Positions 36,307 to 46,752 of a stretch of DNA of 64,000 nucleotides are shown here, piece after piece. The stretch's first letter is position 1. Each line of letters opens with the position of its first letter. The position numbers and the translations under genes were made by a program. This DNA comes from Polaromonas glacialis (lineage in GTDB: Bacteria > Pseudomonadota > Gammaproteobacteria > Burkholderiales > Burkholderiaceae_C): NCBI RefSeq assembly GCF_000709345.1, contig NZ_KL448323.1:3614808-3678807 (forward strand), read 5' to 3'. Below the pieces are notes generated by a model. The model ran no database searches. It saw only the letters and a list, made by a program, of their open reading frames with translations, and was not told the origin of the DNA.

Positions 36307-36365
36307 GCCGCAAAGCCGCAAAGCCGCAAAGCCGCAAAGCCGCAAAGCCGCAAAGCCGCAAAGCC
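36306..36365. repeat. Octamer tandem repeat (seven and a half copies)
   Basis: AGCCGCAA is repeated seven times without error from 36306 to 36361 and ends with AGCC. It fills the space between repeat copy F and the corA stop codon (36366-36368). Perfect copies suggest recent slippage, so copy number probably varies between strains. Confidence 0.9.
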
Positions 36366-37352
36366 TCACTGCAGCCAGCCGCGCTTCCTGAAATACCACA
36401 TCGGCACCACGGCGCTGGCAATCATCAGCCCCAGCGCATACGGATAACCCAGCGCCCAGTCCAGTTCCGGCATCATCTTGAAGTTCATGCCATACACACT
36501 GGCAATCAGCGTGGGCGGCAGCAGCGCGACGCTGGCCACCGAAAAGATCTTGATGATCTTATTCTGGTTGATGTTGATGAAGCCGACGGTCGCATCCATC
36601 AGGAAGTTGATCTTGTCGAACAGGAAGGCGGTGTGCGAGTCGAGCGAGTCGATGTCGCGCAAAATCTGCCGCGCTTCCTCGAACTGCTCGGCGTTGAGCA
36701 TCTTGCTGCGCATCATGAAGCTGACGGCGCGCCGTGTGTCCATCACATTGCGCCGGATGCGGCCGCTCAGGTCTTCATGGCGGGCGATGGCGCCCAGCAC
36801 CTCGCCGGCCATCACGTCGGTCACATCGCCCGACAGCACCTTGGTGCTGACCTTTTCAAGATCGACGTAAATGCCTTCGAGCGTGTCTGCCGAATACTCG
36901 GCATCGGCGTCGAACAGCTTGAGCAGCACTTCCTTGGCGTCCTCGATCAGGCCGGGTGCTCGCCTGGCACGCATGCGCAGCAGCCTGAACACCGGCACAT
37001 CTTCGTCGTGAATCGAAAACAGCACACCCTTGCTCTTCAGGTCATCGTTGACCAGGTTGAGAATGAAGGCGACCCGCACCGTGCGCGGCTCGTCCTCGTC
37101 GGCAATCAAAAAGTCCGAACGGATGTGCAACTCGCCGTTGTCTTCCTCGTAAAAACGCGCGGATTCCTCAATGTCCTCGTCCATCGCATCTTCGGGAATG
37201 GACAGGCCGTAATACTGCTTGATCCAGCGTTTTTCTTCGAGGGTAGGGGATTCCAGGTCCACCCAGATTGGCTGGAAGCGGGAGAGTTCTTCCAGGGATT
37301 CGATTTCTTCCTGGAAAAGCCGGCCATTGGCGAGCGTAAAGATGTTGAGCAT
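36366..37352 (-). CDS. corA: Magnesium/cobalt transporter CorA
   Basis: A pentameric inner-membrane Mg2+ channel. The C-terminal signature is YGMNFKMMPEL (the GMN selectivity loop) between two helices, SVASVALLPPTLIASV and ALGLMIASAVVPMWYF. The 260-residue N-terminal cytoplasmic funnel is rich in acidic residues (EDAMDEDIEESARFYEEDNGE). The positively charged end RKRGW is the basic sphincter. Its stop directly abuts the octamer tandem repeat, converging on mtnN. A strong perfect inverted repeat sits 200 bp upstream of its start (37553). Start at ATG 37352. Confidence 0.95.
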   Translation of the reverse strand: MLNIFTLANGRLFQEEIESLEELSRFQPIWVDLESPTLEEKRWIKQYYGLSIPEDAMDEDIEESARFYEEDNGELHIRSDFLIADEDEPRTVRVAFILNLVNDDLKSKGVLFSIHDEDVPVFRLLRMRARRAPGLIEDAKEVLLKLFDADAEYSADTLEGIYVDLEKVSTKVLSGDVTDVMAGEVLGAIARHEDLSGRIRRNVMDTRRAVSFMMRSKMLNAEQFEEARQILRDIDSLDSHTAFLFDKINFLMDATVGFININQNKIIKIFSVASVALLPPTLIASVYGMNFKMMPELDWALGYPYALGLMIASAVVPMWYFRKRGWLQ

Positions 37353-37552
37353 GACAGACGGCTTTTTCGATAGGCATGGGCCTGCCCAAGGCAGGATGCA
37401 GCCTTGGCACAGGAGCGGGTTGTGTGGATGAAGGCATCGCTTTCAACCCGCTTCCAGCCTTATCTGGCGTCAGTCTGCGGTGTTGAAAGCGGCCGACTGG
37501 GACTGCTTTCCAAGGATGTCTCCGTAGTCAATAAGCCGCGATTATGGCACTG

Positions 37553-37587
37553 CAACTGCCATTTATCCACCGCATAAATGGCAGTTG
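37553..37587. repeat. Perfect 14-bp inverted repeat upstream of corA
   Basis: CAACTGCCATTTAT (37553-37566), 7-nt loop, ATAAATGGCAGTTG (37574-37587). There is no T tract on either side, so it is more likely a protein-binding site, leader hairpin or bidirectional structure than a terminator. Confidence 0.7.
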
Positions 37588-37861
37588 GATGACCTGTGAT
37601 GGCGGTAAAAGTTTTCTGGCTGCAAGCTCTGCAGTCAGGGTAAAAGCAAAAAATAGCAGTCAGAACGGATTGTCAAATTTTTGGCGGCCAACAAGGGTTC
37701 AAACGTGAATTCAAGGTTCTAAAAACACTTTTATTGACAAATTAATTATTTTTGTAACGCAAAAATTATTGAGGCACTAACGGGCGCTAATTTTTGTTAA
37801 TGAAAGTTTGGCAACAAACTACAGACTGTTTGCCAATTTTGGGAACTTTTGGAGTTCCAAC

Positions 37862-37966
37862 ATGGTTAAAAAGGCTACCTTTATCCATCCGGTCCTTGGC
37901 TTGCATTTGCCGGTTGTAGGCGGCATAGTGAAGTCAAGAGAGTGTTCCGTCTGTCGCCTTTCCTGA
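37862..37966 (+). CDS. Possible 34-residue leader peptide upstream of hpf
   Basis: ATG 37862 is preceded, 7 bp upstream, by GGAG (37851-37854). The GGAG lies inside a hairpin, GGAAC..GTTCC at 37843-37859. The frame encodes a small peptide starting MVKKATFIHPVLG and ending in a Cys-rich SRECSVCRLS. I do not recognise it. The spacing and the RBS argue for translation, while the lack of any known homologue in memory argues for caution. If real, it may serve as a leader peptide controlling hpf, whose ATG is 54 bp beyond its stop. Confidence 0.3.
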   Translation: MVKKATFIHPVLGLHLPVVGGIVKSRECSVCRLS

Positions 37967-38020
37967 CGCGTTTGGCGGCGTTTTTCAACCAGTTCCAACT
38001 TTTGGAATAGGAGTCTCTGT

Positions 38021-38353
38021 ATGAACTTGACGATTAGTGGTCACCACCTTGAGGTCACCCCAGCGCTTCGCGGCTATGTGATGAGCAAGCTTGATCGCAT
38101 TACCCGGCATTTCGACCAGGTGGTTGATGTCAGGGTGATACTGGCAGTGGACAACATGACAGAGAAGGAAAAACGCCAGAGGGCAGAATGCAATGTGCAT
38201 GTCAAGGGCCGCGATCTTTTTGCCGAAAGTTCACACTCCGATTTGTACGCCGCTGTTGACGAACTGGCGGACAAACTTGACCGTCTGGTCGGGCGTTACA
38301 AGGCCAAGGCACAAGACCATGGGCATGTCTGCGCAAAGCGTGCTGAAGCCTGA
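38021..38353 (+). CDS. hpf: Ribosome hibernation-promoting factor (short form)
   Basis: A 110-residue HPF/YfiA-type protein that binds between the decoding and P sites of 30S subunits and drives formation of 100S ribosome dimers in stationary phase. The start MNLTISGHHLEVTPALRGYV and the conserved RxxAECNVHVKGRDLFAES region, then DLYAAVDELADKLDRLV, are diagnostic. It lacks the C-terminal dimerisation domain of long HPF. TAGGAG at 38008-38013 is the Shine-Dalgarno, next to a hairpin. A perfect terminator at 38482 separates it from ptsN, so the two are not simply one transcript. Confidence 0.94.
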   Translation: MNLTISGHHLEVTPALRGYVMSKLDRITRHFDQVVDVRVILAVDNMTEKEKRQRAECNVHVKGRDLFAESSHSDLYAAVDELADKLDRLVGRYKAKAQDHGHVCAKRAEA

Positions 38354-38481
38354 AGCAGACTTTTCCCGCCATTCTGCCTGTGGGTTGGCCCCCTGACGTT
38401 CTGAACGTACTTCGATGGTGGGCCTGTCATGCGAATGGCATGGCTGTAGTCAGCGTTGAGTTGCTGAAGTGTTGCATCAGG

Positions 38482-38509
38482 GCCGTTTGTCATGACAAAC
38501 GGCTTTTTT
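38482..38509 (+). terminator. Rho-independent terminator after hpf
   Basis: A perfect palindrome with arms GCCGTTTGTCA and TGACAAACGGC (38482-38503) and no loop bases in the formal repeat, followed by six T. It is 129 bp after the hpf stop and 60 bp before ptsN. Confidence 0.85.
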
Positions 38510-38568
38510 CTGTCTCTTTCTCAATCAATTCACTGTAAAGTGCATAATCCGCCGATTAAAAGAGCGCC

Positions 38569-39042
38569 ATGAACCGTCTTTCGCAAATTTTGCCCCCTCC
38601 CCAAGTGTTGGTCCGCGTCGAGGCGACCAGCAAGAAACGCGCGTTTGAAGAAGCCGGGCTGCTGTTCGAGAACCTTCATGGCCTGAACCGTGCGCTCATC
38701 ACTGACAGCCTTTTTGCCCGTGAGCGGCTGGGTTCCACCGGGCTGGGCCACGGAGTGGCGATTCCGCATGGCCGCATCAAGGGGCTGAAAACCCCGATGG
38801 CCGCTATTTTCCAGCTTCAGACGCCCATCGGGTTTGATGCGCCGGATGAGATGGCGGTCAATTTGCTGGTTTTTTTGCTGGTTCCCGAAGCCGCAACGCA
38901 AAAACACCTCGAAATACTGTCTGAAATTGCCGAACTGCTGAGCGACAGCAACCTGCGCGAGCAACTCAAGACCAGCGCCAGCGCCGCAGCCCTGCACCAG
39001 TTGATTGCTTCCTGGCAGTCTGCCCACGAAGTCAGTCCATGA
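38569..39042 (+). CDS. ptsN: PTS IIA-like nitrogen-regulatory protein PtsN (EIIA-Ntr)
   Basis: The last phosphate acceptor of the nitrogen phosphotransferase relay, regulating potassium transport, PHB and carbon/nitrogen balance. The phosphorylated His is in the motif [17 protein letters not shown] (the second His of GVAIPHGR). At 157 residues the length is standard. It follows the hpf terminator and precedes hprK, whose ATG is 28 bp after its stop. The pair ptsN-hprK is usual in beta-proteobacteria, where HprK and an incomplete PTS form a regulatory, non-transporting system. Confidence 0.95.
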   Translation: MNRLSQILPPPQVLVRVEATSKKRAFEEAGLLFENLHGLNRALITDSLFARERLGSTGLGHGVAIPHGRIKGLKTPMAAIFQLQTPIGFDAPDEMAVNLLVFLLVPEAATQKHLEILSEIAELLSDSNLREQLKTSASAAALHQLIASWQSAHEVSP

Positions 39043-39070
39043 GCTTTCGGTTTTTGCGGCCCAGGTTGGC

Positions 39071-40021
39071 ATGAAGCCCACCGTCGTCAGCGCGGATGTG
39101 CTGTTCGAAGACCATCGAGCCAGCCTGAAATGGGAATGGGTCGCCGGCCTTGGAGCTTCTGAACGGCGGTTCGACGAAGTGGCGGTCAGCCAGGCGCGCT
39201 CCGGCGCCGATCTGGTCGGTTATCTCAATTACATCCATCCCTATCGCGTGCAGATCCTGGGCGAGCGCGAGGTCGCTTACCTTGCGCATGTGAGCCCCGA
39301 GGATGGCGCCCGCCGGATTTCACGCATCATCACACTGGAGCCGCCGGTGCTGGTGGTGGCCGATGGCCAGACCGCGCCCGACACGCTGCTGTCGATGTGT
39401 GAACGCGCCCAGTTGCCGATGTTTGCCACGCCCGAGTCGGCCGCTTTCGTGATCGATGTGCTGCGGGCTTACCTGTCCCGGCATTTTGCCGAGCGCACCT
39501 CGATGCACGGCGTGTTCATGGACATCCTGGGCATGGGCGTGATGATCACCGGCGAGTCGGGGCTGGGCAAAAGCGAACTTGGGCTGGAGCTGATATCGCG
39601 CGGTCATGGCCTGGTGGCCGATGACGCCATCGACCTGTTCCGGATCAACCAGACCGCCATTGAAGGGCGTTGCCCTGACCTGCTGCAAAACCTGCTGGAA
39701 GTGCGCGGCATTGGCTTGCTCGACATCAAGGCGATTTTTGGCGAAACAGCGGTGCGCCGCAAGATGCGCCTGAAAATGATTGTTCACCTGGTGCGCCGCG
39801 AAACGCTGGAGCGCGACTACGAGCGCATTCCATACGAGCCGCTGACGCAGGATGTGCTGGGCGTTCCGGTGCGCAAGGTCATCATCCAGGTCGAAGCCGG
39901 CCGCAATATTGCCGTGCTGGTCGAGGCCGCAGTGCGCAATGCCATTTTGCAACTGCGGGGCATCAATACCTACCAGGAATTCGTCGAGCGCCACCGCCGG
40001 GCGATGGAACAGGACGATTAA
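39071..40021 (+). CDS. hprK: HPr kinase/phosphorylase
   Basis: A bifunctional enzyme that phosphorylates and dephosphorylates HPr on Ser46. From ATG 39071 it has 316 residues. The Walker A motif GESGLGKS is at residues 161-168, and the HprK signature [15 protein letters not shown] is at about 209-223. The N-terminal half has the weak DRTGG-like fold typical of proteobacterial HprK. The frame is open 66 bp further upstream into the ptsN end, but the ATG at 39071 gives the normal family start [15 protein letters not shown]. Its TAA is immediately followed by a dispersed GC-rich repeat at 40022. Confidence 0.95.
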   Translation: MKPTVVSADVLFEDHRASLKWEWVAGLGASERRFDEVAVSQARSGADLVGYLNYIHPYRVQILGEREVAYLAHVSPEDGARRISRIITLEPPVLVVADGQTAPDTLLSMCERAQLPMFATPESAAFVIDVLRAYLSRHFAERTSMHGVFMDILGMGVMITGESGLGKSELGLELISRGHGLVADDAIDLFRINQTAIEGRCPDLLQNLLEVRGIGLLDIKAIFGETAVRRKMRLKMIVHLVRRETLERDYERIPYEPLTQDVLGVPVRKVIIQVEAGRNIAVLVEAAVRNAILQLRGINTYQEFVERHRRAMEQDD

Positions 40022-40118
40022 GCCCCCACGCTCCCCACTTCGTGTGGTTCGCTGCCCCCCGAGGGGGCTGTCCCGCCTGCAGCCCGGCTGAGCCGGTTCT
40101 GCGGCCGGTACTTGCAAG
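40022..40118 (+). repeat. GC-rich dispersed repeat, family 2, copy 1 (begins at the base after the hprK stop)
   Basis: Starts GCCCCCACGCTC directly after TAA and contains the hairpin GCCCCC-CGA-GGGGGC (40054-40068), then AGCCCGGCTGAGCCGGTTC. It aligns over almost its whole length with the repeat at 57709. Stem-loops without T tracts suggest an mRNA 3' stabiliser or REP-like unit. Confidence 0.7.
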
Positions 40119-40186
40119 GGCACGAAAACCATGCACCTGGCCGTTGTCCCTAGCTCTTGAGTTGATACGGGATGGCGGGATGAAAA

Positions 40187-40642
40187 TCAGGAATGGTGAT
40201 GGTGGCGAGCAGGCAAAGCTGACCGGTTGGGGCAGTCGGGCTTGGTGCAGTTGGCATAAATCGACAGCGAATGGTCGGCAATGGCAAAGCCCTTGAGTTC
40301 AGCCACGGCGTGCTGCCGCTTCTCGATCTCGGCGTCGTAGAACTCCTCGACCCTGCCGCAGTCGAGGCAGACCAGGTGGTCGTGGTGCTGGCCTTCATTG
40401 ATCTCGTACACCGCCTTGCCCGATTCAAAATTGTTGCGGTTGAGCAGGCCGGCCTGCTCGAACTGCATCAGCACCCTGTACACCGTGGCCAGCCCGATGT
40501 CCGAGCGCTCTTCAAGCAGTACCCGGAAAACATCCTCGGCCGTCATGTGGCGCTGCTTGCCGGCCTGGAAGATTTCCAGTATTTTCAGTCGCGGCAGGGT
40601 AGCCTTCAGGCCGGTGTTTTTCAGCTCGTCAATGTTGCTCAT
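40187..40642 (-). CDS. fur: Ferric uptake regulator Fur
   Basis: A 151-residue Fe(II)-dependent repressor. The N-terminal winged helix contains LPRLKILEIFQ and AEDVFRVLLEERSDIGLATVYRVLMQFEQAG, with the recognition helix at ATVYRVL. The metal-binding region HHDHLVCLDCGRVEEF has the HHDH cluster and the first CxxC; a second pair is CTKPDC. The C-terminus is His-rich (RHHHHS). It is divergent from bamE, a conserved arrangement in beta-proteobacteria, with 113 bp between starts; a Fur box could lie there but I do not see a convincing GATAAT repeat. Confidence 0.96.
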   Translation of the reverse strand: MSNIDELKNTGLKATLPRLKILEIFQAGKQRHMTAEDVFRVLLEERSDIGLATVYRVLMQFEQAGLLNRNNFESGKAVYEINEGQHHDHLVCLDCGRVEEFYDAEIEKRQHAVAELKGFAIADHSLSIYANCTKPDCPNRSALPARHHHHS

Positions 40643-40755
40643 GGGAATCTCTCTGGAAACTGTTCGGGAAAGGGGTGCCGTCCCGGACGGCCTGAAAACA
40701 GGTCTGAAAGCACCCAGCCGCTACAATGTTTGATCATATCGCTACACCTTCCACT

Positions 40756-41340
40756 ATGTCTGCCCTGCCTGCAAATCCTCATTACAGCATTCGAAAAATC
40801 CTTATTGCCGTGGCCTGTGGAGTGCTGGCGTCGTGCAGCAGCGGCACGATGAGCAGCAGTTCGATCAACCCCGTCAACTGGATCACGCCCTACAAGGTCG
40901 ACGTCATCCAGGGAAATTTTGTCTCCCGCGAGCAGGTGGAACAACTCCAGGCCGGCATGACACGCGATCAGGTCAAGGCTGTGCTGGGAACGCCCTTGTT
41001 GACCAGCCTGTTCCACGCGGACCGGTGGGATTACGTGTTTACGCTGAAGCGCCAAGGCGTCGAGCCCCAGGCGTTCAAGTACACCGTCTTCTTCAAGGGC
41101 GACCAGCTGGAACGCTTTTCCGGCGACAGCATGCCCAGCGAGGCAGAGTTCATCTCCACGCTGAGCAACAAGCGGGTGCTGGGCAAGGTGCCCGTGCTGC
41201 AAGCCAGCGAAGAGCAACTCAAGGCGGCGGAAAAGTCATCGGTTTCCAGAGCCAATGCAAACGCTCAGCCCGAAACGACCAGTGTGCCAACGGGTCCGTC
41301 CACCACGGTTTACCCGCCGCTGGAAAGCCCGAAGCAATGA
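40756..41340 (+). CDS. bamE: Outer-membrane assembly lipoprotein BamE
   Basis: The small lipoprotein of the BAM complex that folds beta-barrel proteins into the outer membrane. From ATG 40756 there is a lipoprotein signal peptide with lipobox VLASC (Cys about residue 26). The SmpA/OmlA domain follows: [27 protein letters not shown] and [17 protein letters not shown] Ser/Thr/Pro-rich tail of about 50 residues ends the protein and is longer than in E. coli BamE. Its TGA overlaps the dapB ATG (ATGA), giving coupling. It is divergent from fur. Confidence 0.93.
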   Translation: MSALPANPHYSIRKILIAVACGVLASCSSGTMSSSSINPVNWITPYKVDVIQGNFVSREQVEQLQAGMTRDQVKAVLGTPLLTSLFHADRWDYVFTLKRQGVEPQAFKYTVFFKGDQLERFSGDSMPSEAEFISTLSNKRVLGKVPVLQASEEQLKAAEKSSVSRANANAQPETTSVPTGPSTTVYPPLESPKQ

Positions 41341-42167
41341 GCGCGGGTTCACTGGAGCAGGACCGTCCGTACAAAATCGCCATTGCCGGCGCCAGTGGCC
41401 GTATGGGCCACATGCTGATCGAGGCGGTGAATGCCAGCACTGACTGCCTGCTCACAGGCGCGCTGGATGTGGCGTCAAGTCCCGCCATCGGCCAGGACGC
41501 GTGCGCCTTTGCCGGCCGTTCCAGCGGCATCCTGATTCATTCGGACCTGCGCGAAGGCCTGAAAGATTCGCGGGTGCTGATTGATTTCACACGGCCCGAA
41601 GGCACGCTCGCCCACCTGGCCGCTTGCCGTGAACTCGGCATCAAGCTGGTCATTGGCACGACCGGTTTTTCAGACGCCCAGAAGGCTGAAATTCAGGATG
41701 CAGCCAAGGACATCGCCATTGTCATGGCGCCCAACATGAGCGTGGGTGTCAATGTCACGCTCAAGCTGCTGGAGATGGCGGCGAAGGCGTTGTCCACCGG
41801 TTACGACATCGAAATCATCGAAGCGCATCACCGCCACAAGGTCGATGCGCCCTCGGGGACCGCGCTCAAGATGGGCGAGGTGATTGCAGGTGCGCTGGGC
41901 CGCGACCTCAAGGACTGCGCCGTCTATGCCCGCGAAGGCGTGACCGGCGAGCGCGACCCGTCGAGCATCGGTTTTGCCACCATACGCGGCGGCGACATCG
42001 TTGGCGACCATACCGTGCTGTTTGCCGGCATTGGCGAGCGCATTGAAATCAGCCACAAGTCCTCCAGCCGCGCCACCTATGCCCAGGGCAGCCTGCGCGC
42101 CGCCCGCTTCCTGCACAGCCAGGCGAGCGGCCTGTTTGACATGTTCGATGTGCTCAATCTGAAGTGA
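41337..42167 (+). CDS. dapB: 4-hydroxy-tetrahydrodipicolinate reductase
   Basis: Reduces HTPA with NAD(P)H in the lysine/diaminopimelate pathway. The dinucleotide motif is [11 protein letters not shown] near residue 14. The family signature [15 protein letters not shown] contains the catalytic His pair and the substrate Lys. GTTG and [10 protein letters not shown] are also as expected. At 276 residues it is standard length. It is translationally coupled to bamE and followed 7 bp later by the ExbB/TolQ-like gene, so bamE-dapB-exbB-exbD-(leuS) may be one transcript. Confidence 0.96.
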   Translation: MSAGSLEQDRPYKIAIAGASGRMGHMLIEAVNASTDCLLTGALDVASSPAIGQDACAFAGRSSGILIHSDLREGLKDSRVLIDFTRPEGTLAHLAACRELGIKLVIGTTGFSDAQKAEIQDAAKDIAIVMAPNMSVGVNVTLKLLEMAAKALSTGYDIEIIEAHHRHKVDAPSGTALKMGEVIAGALGRDLKDCAVYAREGVTGERDPSSIGFATIRGGDIVGDHTVLFAGIGERIEISHKSSSRATYAQGSLRAARFLHSQASGLFDMFDVLNLK

Positions 42168-42174
42168 TGCAGGC

Positions 42175-42834
42175 ATGAGTCTGCTGGCCCTCATCTCGCA
42201 AGGCGGACTGATCAGCCAGGCGGTCGCGGCGCTGCTGCTGGCCATGTCGGTCGGCAGCTGGGTCGTCATCTTGTGGAAAGGCTGGCTGCTGCGCCGTGCC
42301 ACGGGCGACGTGGCGCGCAGCACAGCGGCTTTCTGGCAGTCGATGTCGTTGGAAGCGGCCTGCGAAAAAATCGCCGTGTTCGACCGCGAAGCGCTGGTGT
42401 TGCCGCTCATTGCCGCGACGCAGGCCAGGGCGCAGGGCACGCTGGCGACGGCCGGCGACAAGTCGGCGCAACTTACCCGGGTGCTGCGCGATGCCTTGCA
42501 TGCGGTGTTGCAAAAGCTGCAGTTTGGCCAGGTTTTGCTGGCCACGGTCGGCTCCACTGCGCCTTTTGTCGGGCTGCTGGGAACGGTCTGGGGCATTTAC
42601 CATGCGCTGACCGGAATGGCATTGGCGGGCCAGGTCACCATCGACAAGGTTTCGGGTCCGGTGGGCGAGGCGCTCATCATGACCGCTGCCGGCCTGGCGG
42701 TCGCTATTCCGGCCGTGCTGGGCTACAACGTGTTCGGCCGCAGTATCGGCCGCATCGAGGCCGACCTGGAAGGATTCGCTTTTGACCTGCGCGAACTGCT
42801 GGCGGTGCGCAACAACCCGCTGGTGGCGCCGTGA
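42175..42834 (+). CDS. exbB: MotA/TolQ/ExbB-family proton channel protein
   Basis: A three-helix inner-membrane protein of 219 residues that forms the pentameric proton channel powering TonB- or Tol-type machines. The first helix is SQAVAALLLAMSVGSWVVILW. The conserved block TVGSTAPFVGLLGTVWGIYHAL and the last helix EALIMTAAGLAVAIPAVLGYNV are family signatures. The next gene, ExbD/TolR-like, overlaps its stop (GTGA). No tonB, tolA or tolB is nearby, so ExbB versus TolQ rests mainly on length and on the dapB-linked context; ExbB is preferred. Confidence 0.85.
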   Translation: MSLLALISQGGLISQAVAALLLAMSVGSWVVILWKGWLLRRATGDVARSTAAFWQSMSLEAACEKIAVFDREALVLPLIAATQARAQGTLATAGDKSAQLTRVLRDALHAVLQKLQFGQVLLATVGSTAPFVGLLGTVWGIYHALTGMALAGQVTIDKVSGPVGEALIMTAAGLAVAIPAVLGYNVFGRSIGRIEADLEGFAFDLRELLAVRNNPLVAP

Positions 42835-43277
42835 GCTTTGGCCGGCTTGAACGAACGAATGCTCCGCCGCCGATGAGCGACATCAACGTCACGCCGCTGG
42901 TGGACGTGATGCTGGTGCTGGTGGTCATCTTCATCATTACCGCCCCCTTGCTGGCCAGCGCCATCCGGCTTGACCTGCCCAGGACCGACGCGGCCAAGGC
43001 GGTTGATGCGCCCCGGTTTGTCACGCTGGTCGTCGATAAAACAGGTCAGGCTTTCCTGGACGACAAGCCGCAGCCGCTCGACGAACTGGCACGCCTGCTG
43101 GCGCAAACCGCCCGCCAGCATCCCGACACCGAGGTGCAGTTGCGCGCCGACGAAGCCGTGCCCTACGGCAAGGTCGTAGAAGTCATGGGCGTGGCGCAGA
43201 AAGCCGGGCTCAGCCGCATCGGCTTTGTCGCCGAGCCGTCGCCGCCTGCCGGCTTGAGTGCGCCTTCGGGCGGCTAG
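42831..43277 (+). CDS. exbD: ExbD/TolR-family biopolymer transport protein
   Basis: A 148-residue partner of the proton channel. One N-terminal helix, LVDVMLVLVVIFIITAPLLAS, carries the essential Asp (PLVDVML), followed by a periplasmic domain with VDKTGQAFLDDKPQ and the end VMGVAQKAGLSRIGFV. The start is GTG 42831, overlapping the exbB stop by four bases (GTGA), which couples translation. The NVTPLVD motif before the helix is diagnostic. The tail is short and Pro/Ser-rich. Which energised partner it serves is not evident here. Confidence 0.88.
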   Translation: MSFGRLERTNAPPPMSDINVTPLVDVMLVLVVIFIITAPLLASAIRLDLPRTDAAKAVDAPRFVTLVVDKTGQAFLDDKPQPLDELARLLAQTARQHPDTEVQLRADEAVPYGKVVEVMGVAQKAGLSRIGFVAEPSPPAGLSAPSGG

Positions 43278-43358
43278 CCGGTGGCGTCCAGCCCCTAAAA
43301 TCACGTGTTCGCAGCCAAGGCTGCCCGCCCCGGGCCCGGGGTTTCCTTTTTTCGGTAG

Positions 43359-46037
<2,679 letters not shown>

Positions 46038-46075
46038 GACACGGCGCTTTCGTCAACATTCAACAAGGCCAACCC

Positions 46076-46594
46076 ATGCAGCGTCGCGCTTTTCTGGTTT
46101 TTTCGGCTTCCGCCGCCTCGCTGGCGTTGCTCAACCTGAACGGCTGCGGTTTTGCGTTGCGCAAGGCGCCGAACTTTGCGTTCTCCACGCTGTACAGCGG
46201 CCTGGCCGAGTCGTCCCCGCTGGGTGTGGAACTCAGGCGTTCGCTGGAGGCCACCGGCAAGGTCAGGGTGATCACCGATGCGCGCCGTATCAGCGAGGCG
46301 CAGGTCGTGCTTGAGGTTCTCCAGGACCGGCGTGAAAAGGTGGTGCTCAGCTTGAACTCGTCTGGCCAGGTGCGCGAGTTTCAGTTGCGGCTGCTGTTTT
46401 CTTTCCGCCTGCGCACCCTGGCAGGCCGCGAACTGATTCCGGCAAGCGAAATCGCCCTGCAGCGCGACATCAGCTTCAACGAATCGGCGGTGCTGGCGAA
46501 GGAGGCCGAGGAAGCGCTGCTGTACCGCGACATGCAGAGCGATGTCGTCCAGCAGGTCATGCGCCGTCTGGCGGCGGTGACCAGCCTGGAGTAA
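46076..46594 (+). CDS. lptE: LPS-assembly lipoprotein LptE
   Basis: The outer-membrane lipoprotein that plugs and stabilises LptD in the lipopolysaccharide translocon. From ATG 46076 a lipoprotein signal peptide runs to NLNGC (Cys about 24), followed by GFALRKAP, the typical LptE start (CGFxLR). The remaining 145 residues show alternating strands and a final helix DVVQQVMRRLAAV. It lies 38 bp after leuS, the standard place. The gene normally next, holA, is displaced to 60666 by an 14-kb respiratory and arginine-catabolism segment. Confidence 0.92.
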   Translation: MQRRAFLVFSASAASLALLNLNGCGFALRKAPNFAFSTLYSGLAESSPLGVELRRSLEATGKVRVITDARRISEAQVVLEVLQDRREKVVLSLNSSGQVREFQLRLLFSFRLRTLAGRELIPASEIALQRDISFNESAVLAKEAEEALLYRDMQSDVVQQVMRRLAAVTSLE

Positions 46595-46703
46595 GCCCAG
46601 CCAGAAATTGCTGGTCATGCCATGGCGGGCGCTGAGGCAGTCCGGGCGCGCATGGCTGAATAAAGCGGTCCGAAGGCCTGTTTTGATACGGATTTCCCTG
46701 AAT

Positions 46704-46717
46704 TCGATCCAGATCAA
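46704..46717. promoter_or_regulatory. FNR-type box upstream of ccoI
   Basis: TCGAT-CCAG-ATCAA differs by one base from the TTGAT-N4-ATCAA consensus. It is 36 bp before the ccoI start. FNR is encoded in the same cluster at 54683. Confidence 0.65.
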
Positions 46718-46752
46718 GACAGTGGCCCATAAAGCCGCTAAGCTGGCGGATC

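Larger units (their letters stand above)
37353..38020. other. 668-bp AT-rich intergenic region between corA and hpf, with structured leader
   Basis: This is the longest gap without a clear gene. From 37600 it becomes markedly AT-rich. It holds a perfect 14-bp inverted repeat (37553-37587), a TTGACA-like hexamer at 37734-37739, an inverted repeat TTGGCAA/TTGCCAA (37808-37814 and 37830-37836), a small reading frame at 37862, and a hairpin TTCCAA-CTT-TTGGAA (37994-38008) just before the hpf Shine-Dalgarno. rpoN, often placed just before hpf in proteobacteria, is absent. The features suggest a regulated promoter and leader for hpf, possibly with a small RNA. Confidence 0.5.

Noticed and set aside
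36306..36365. CRISPR array
   Set aside because: The units are 8 bp with no spacers; it is a simple tandem repeat.
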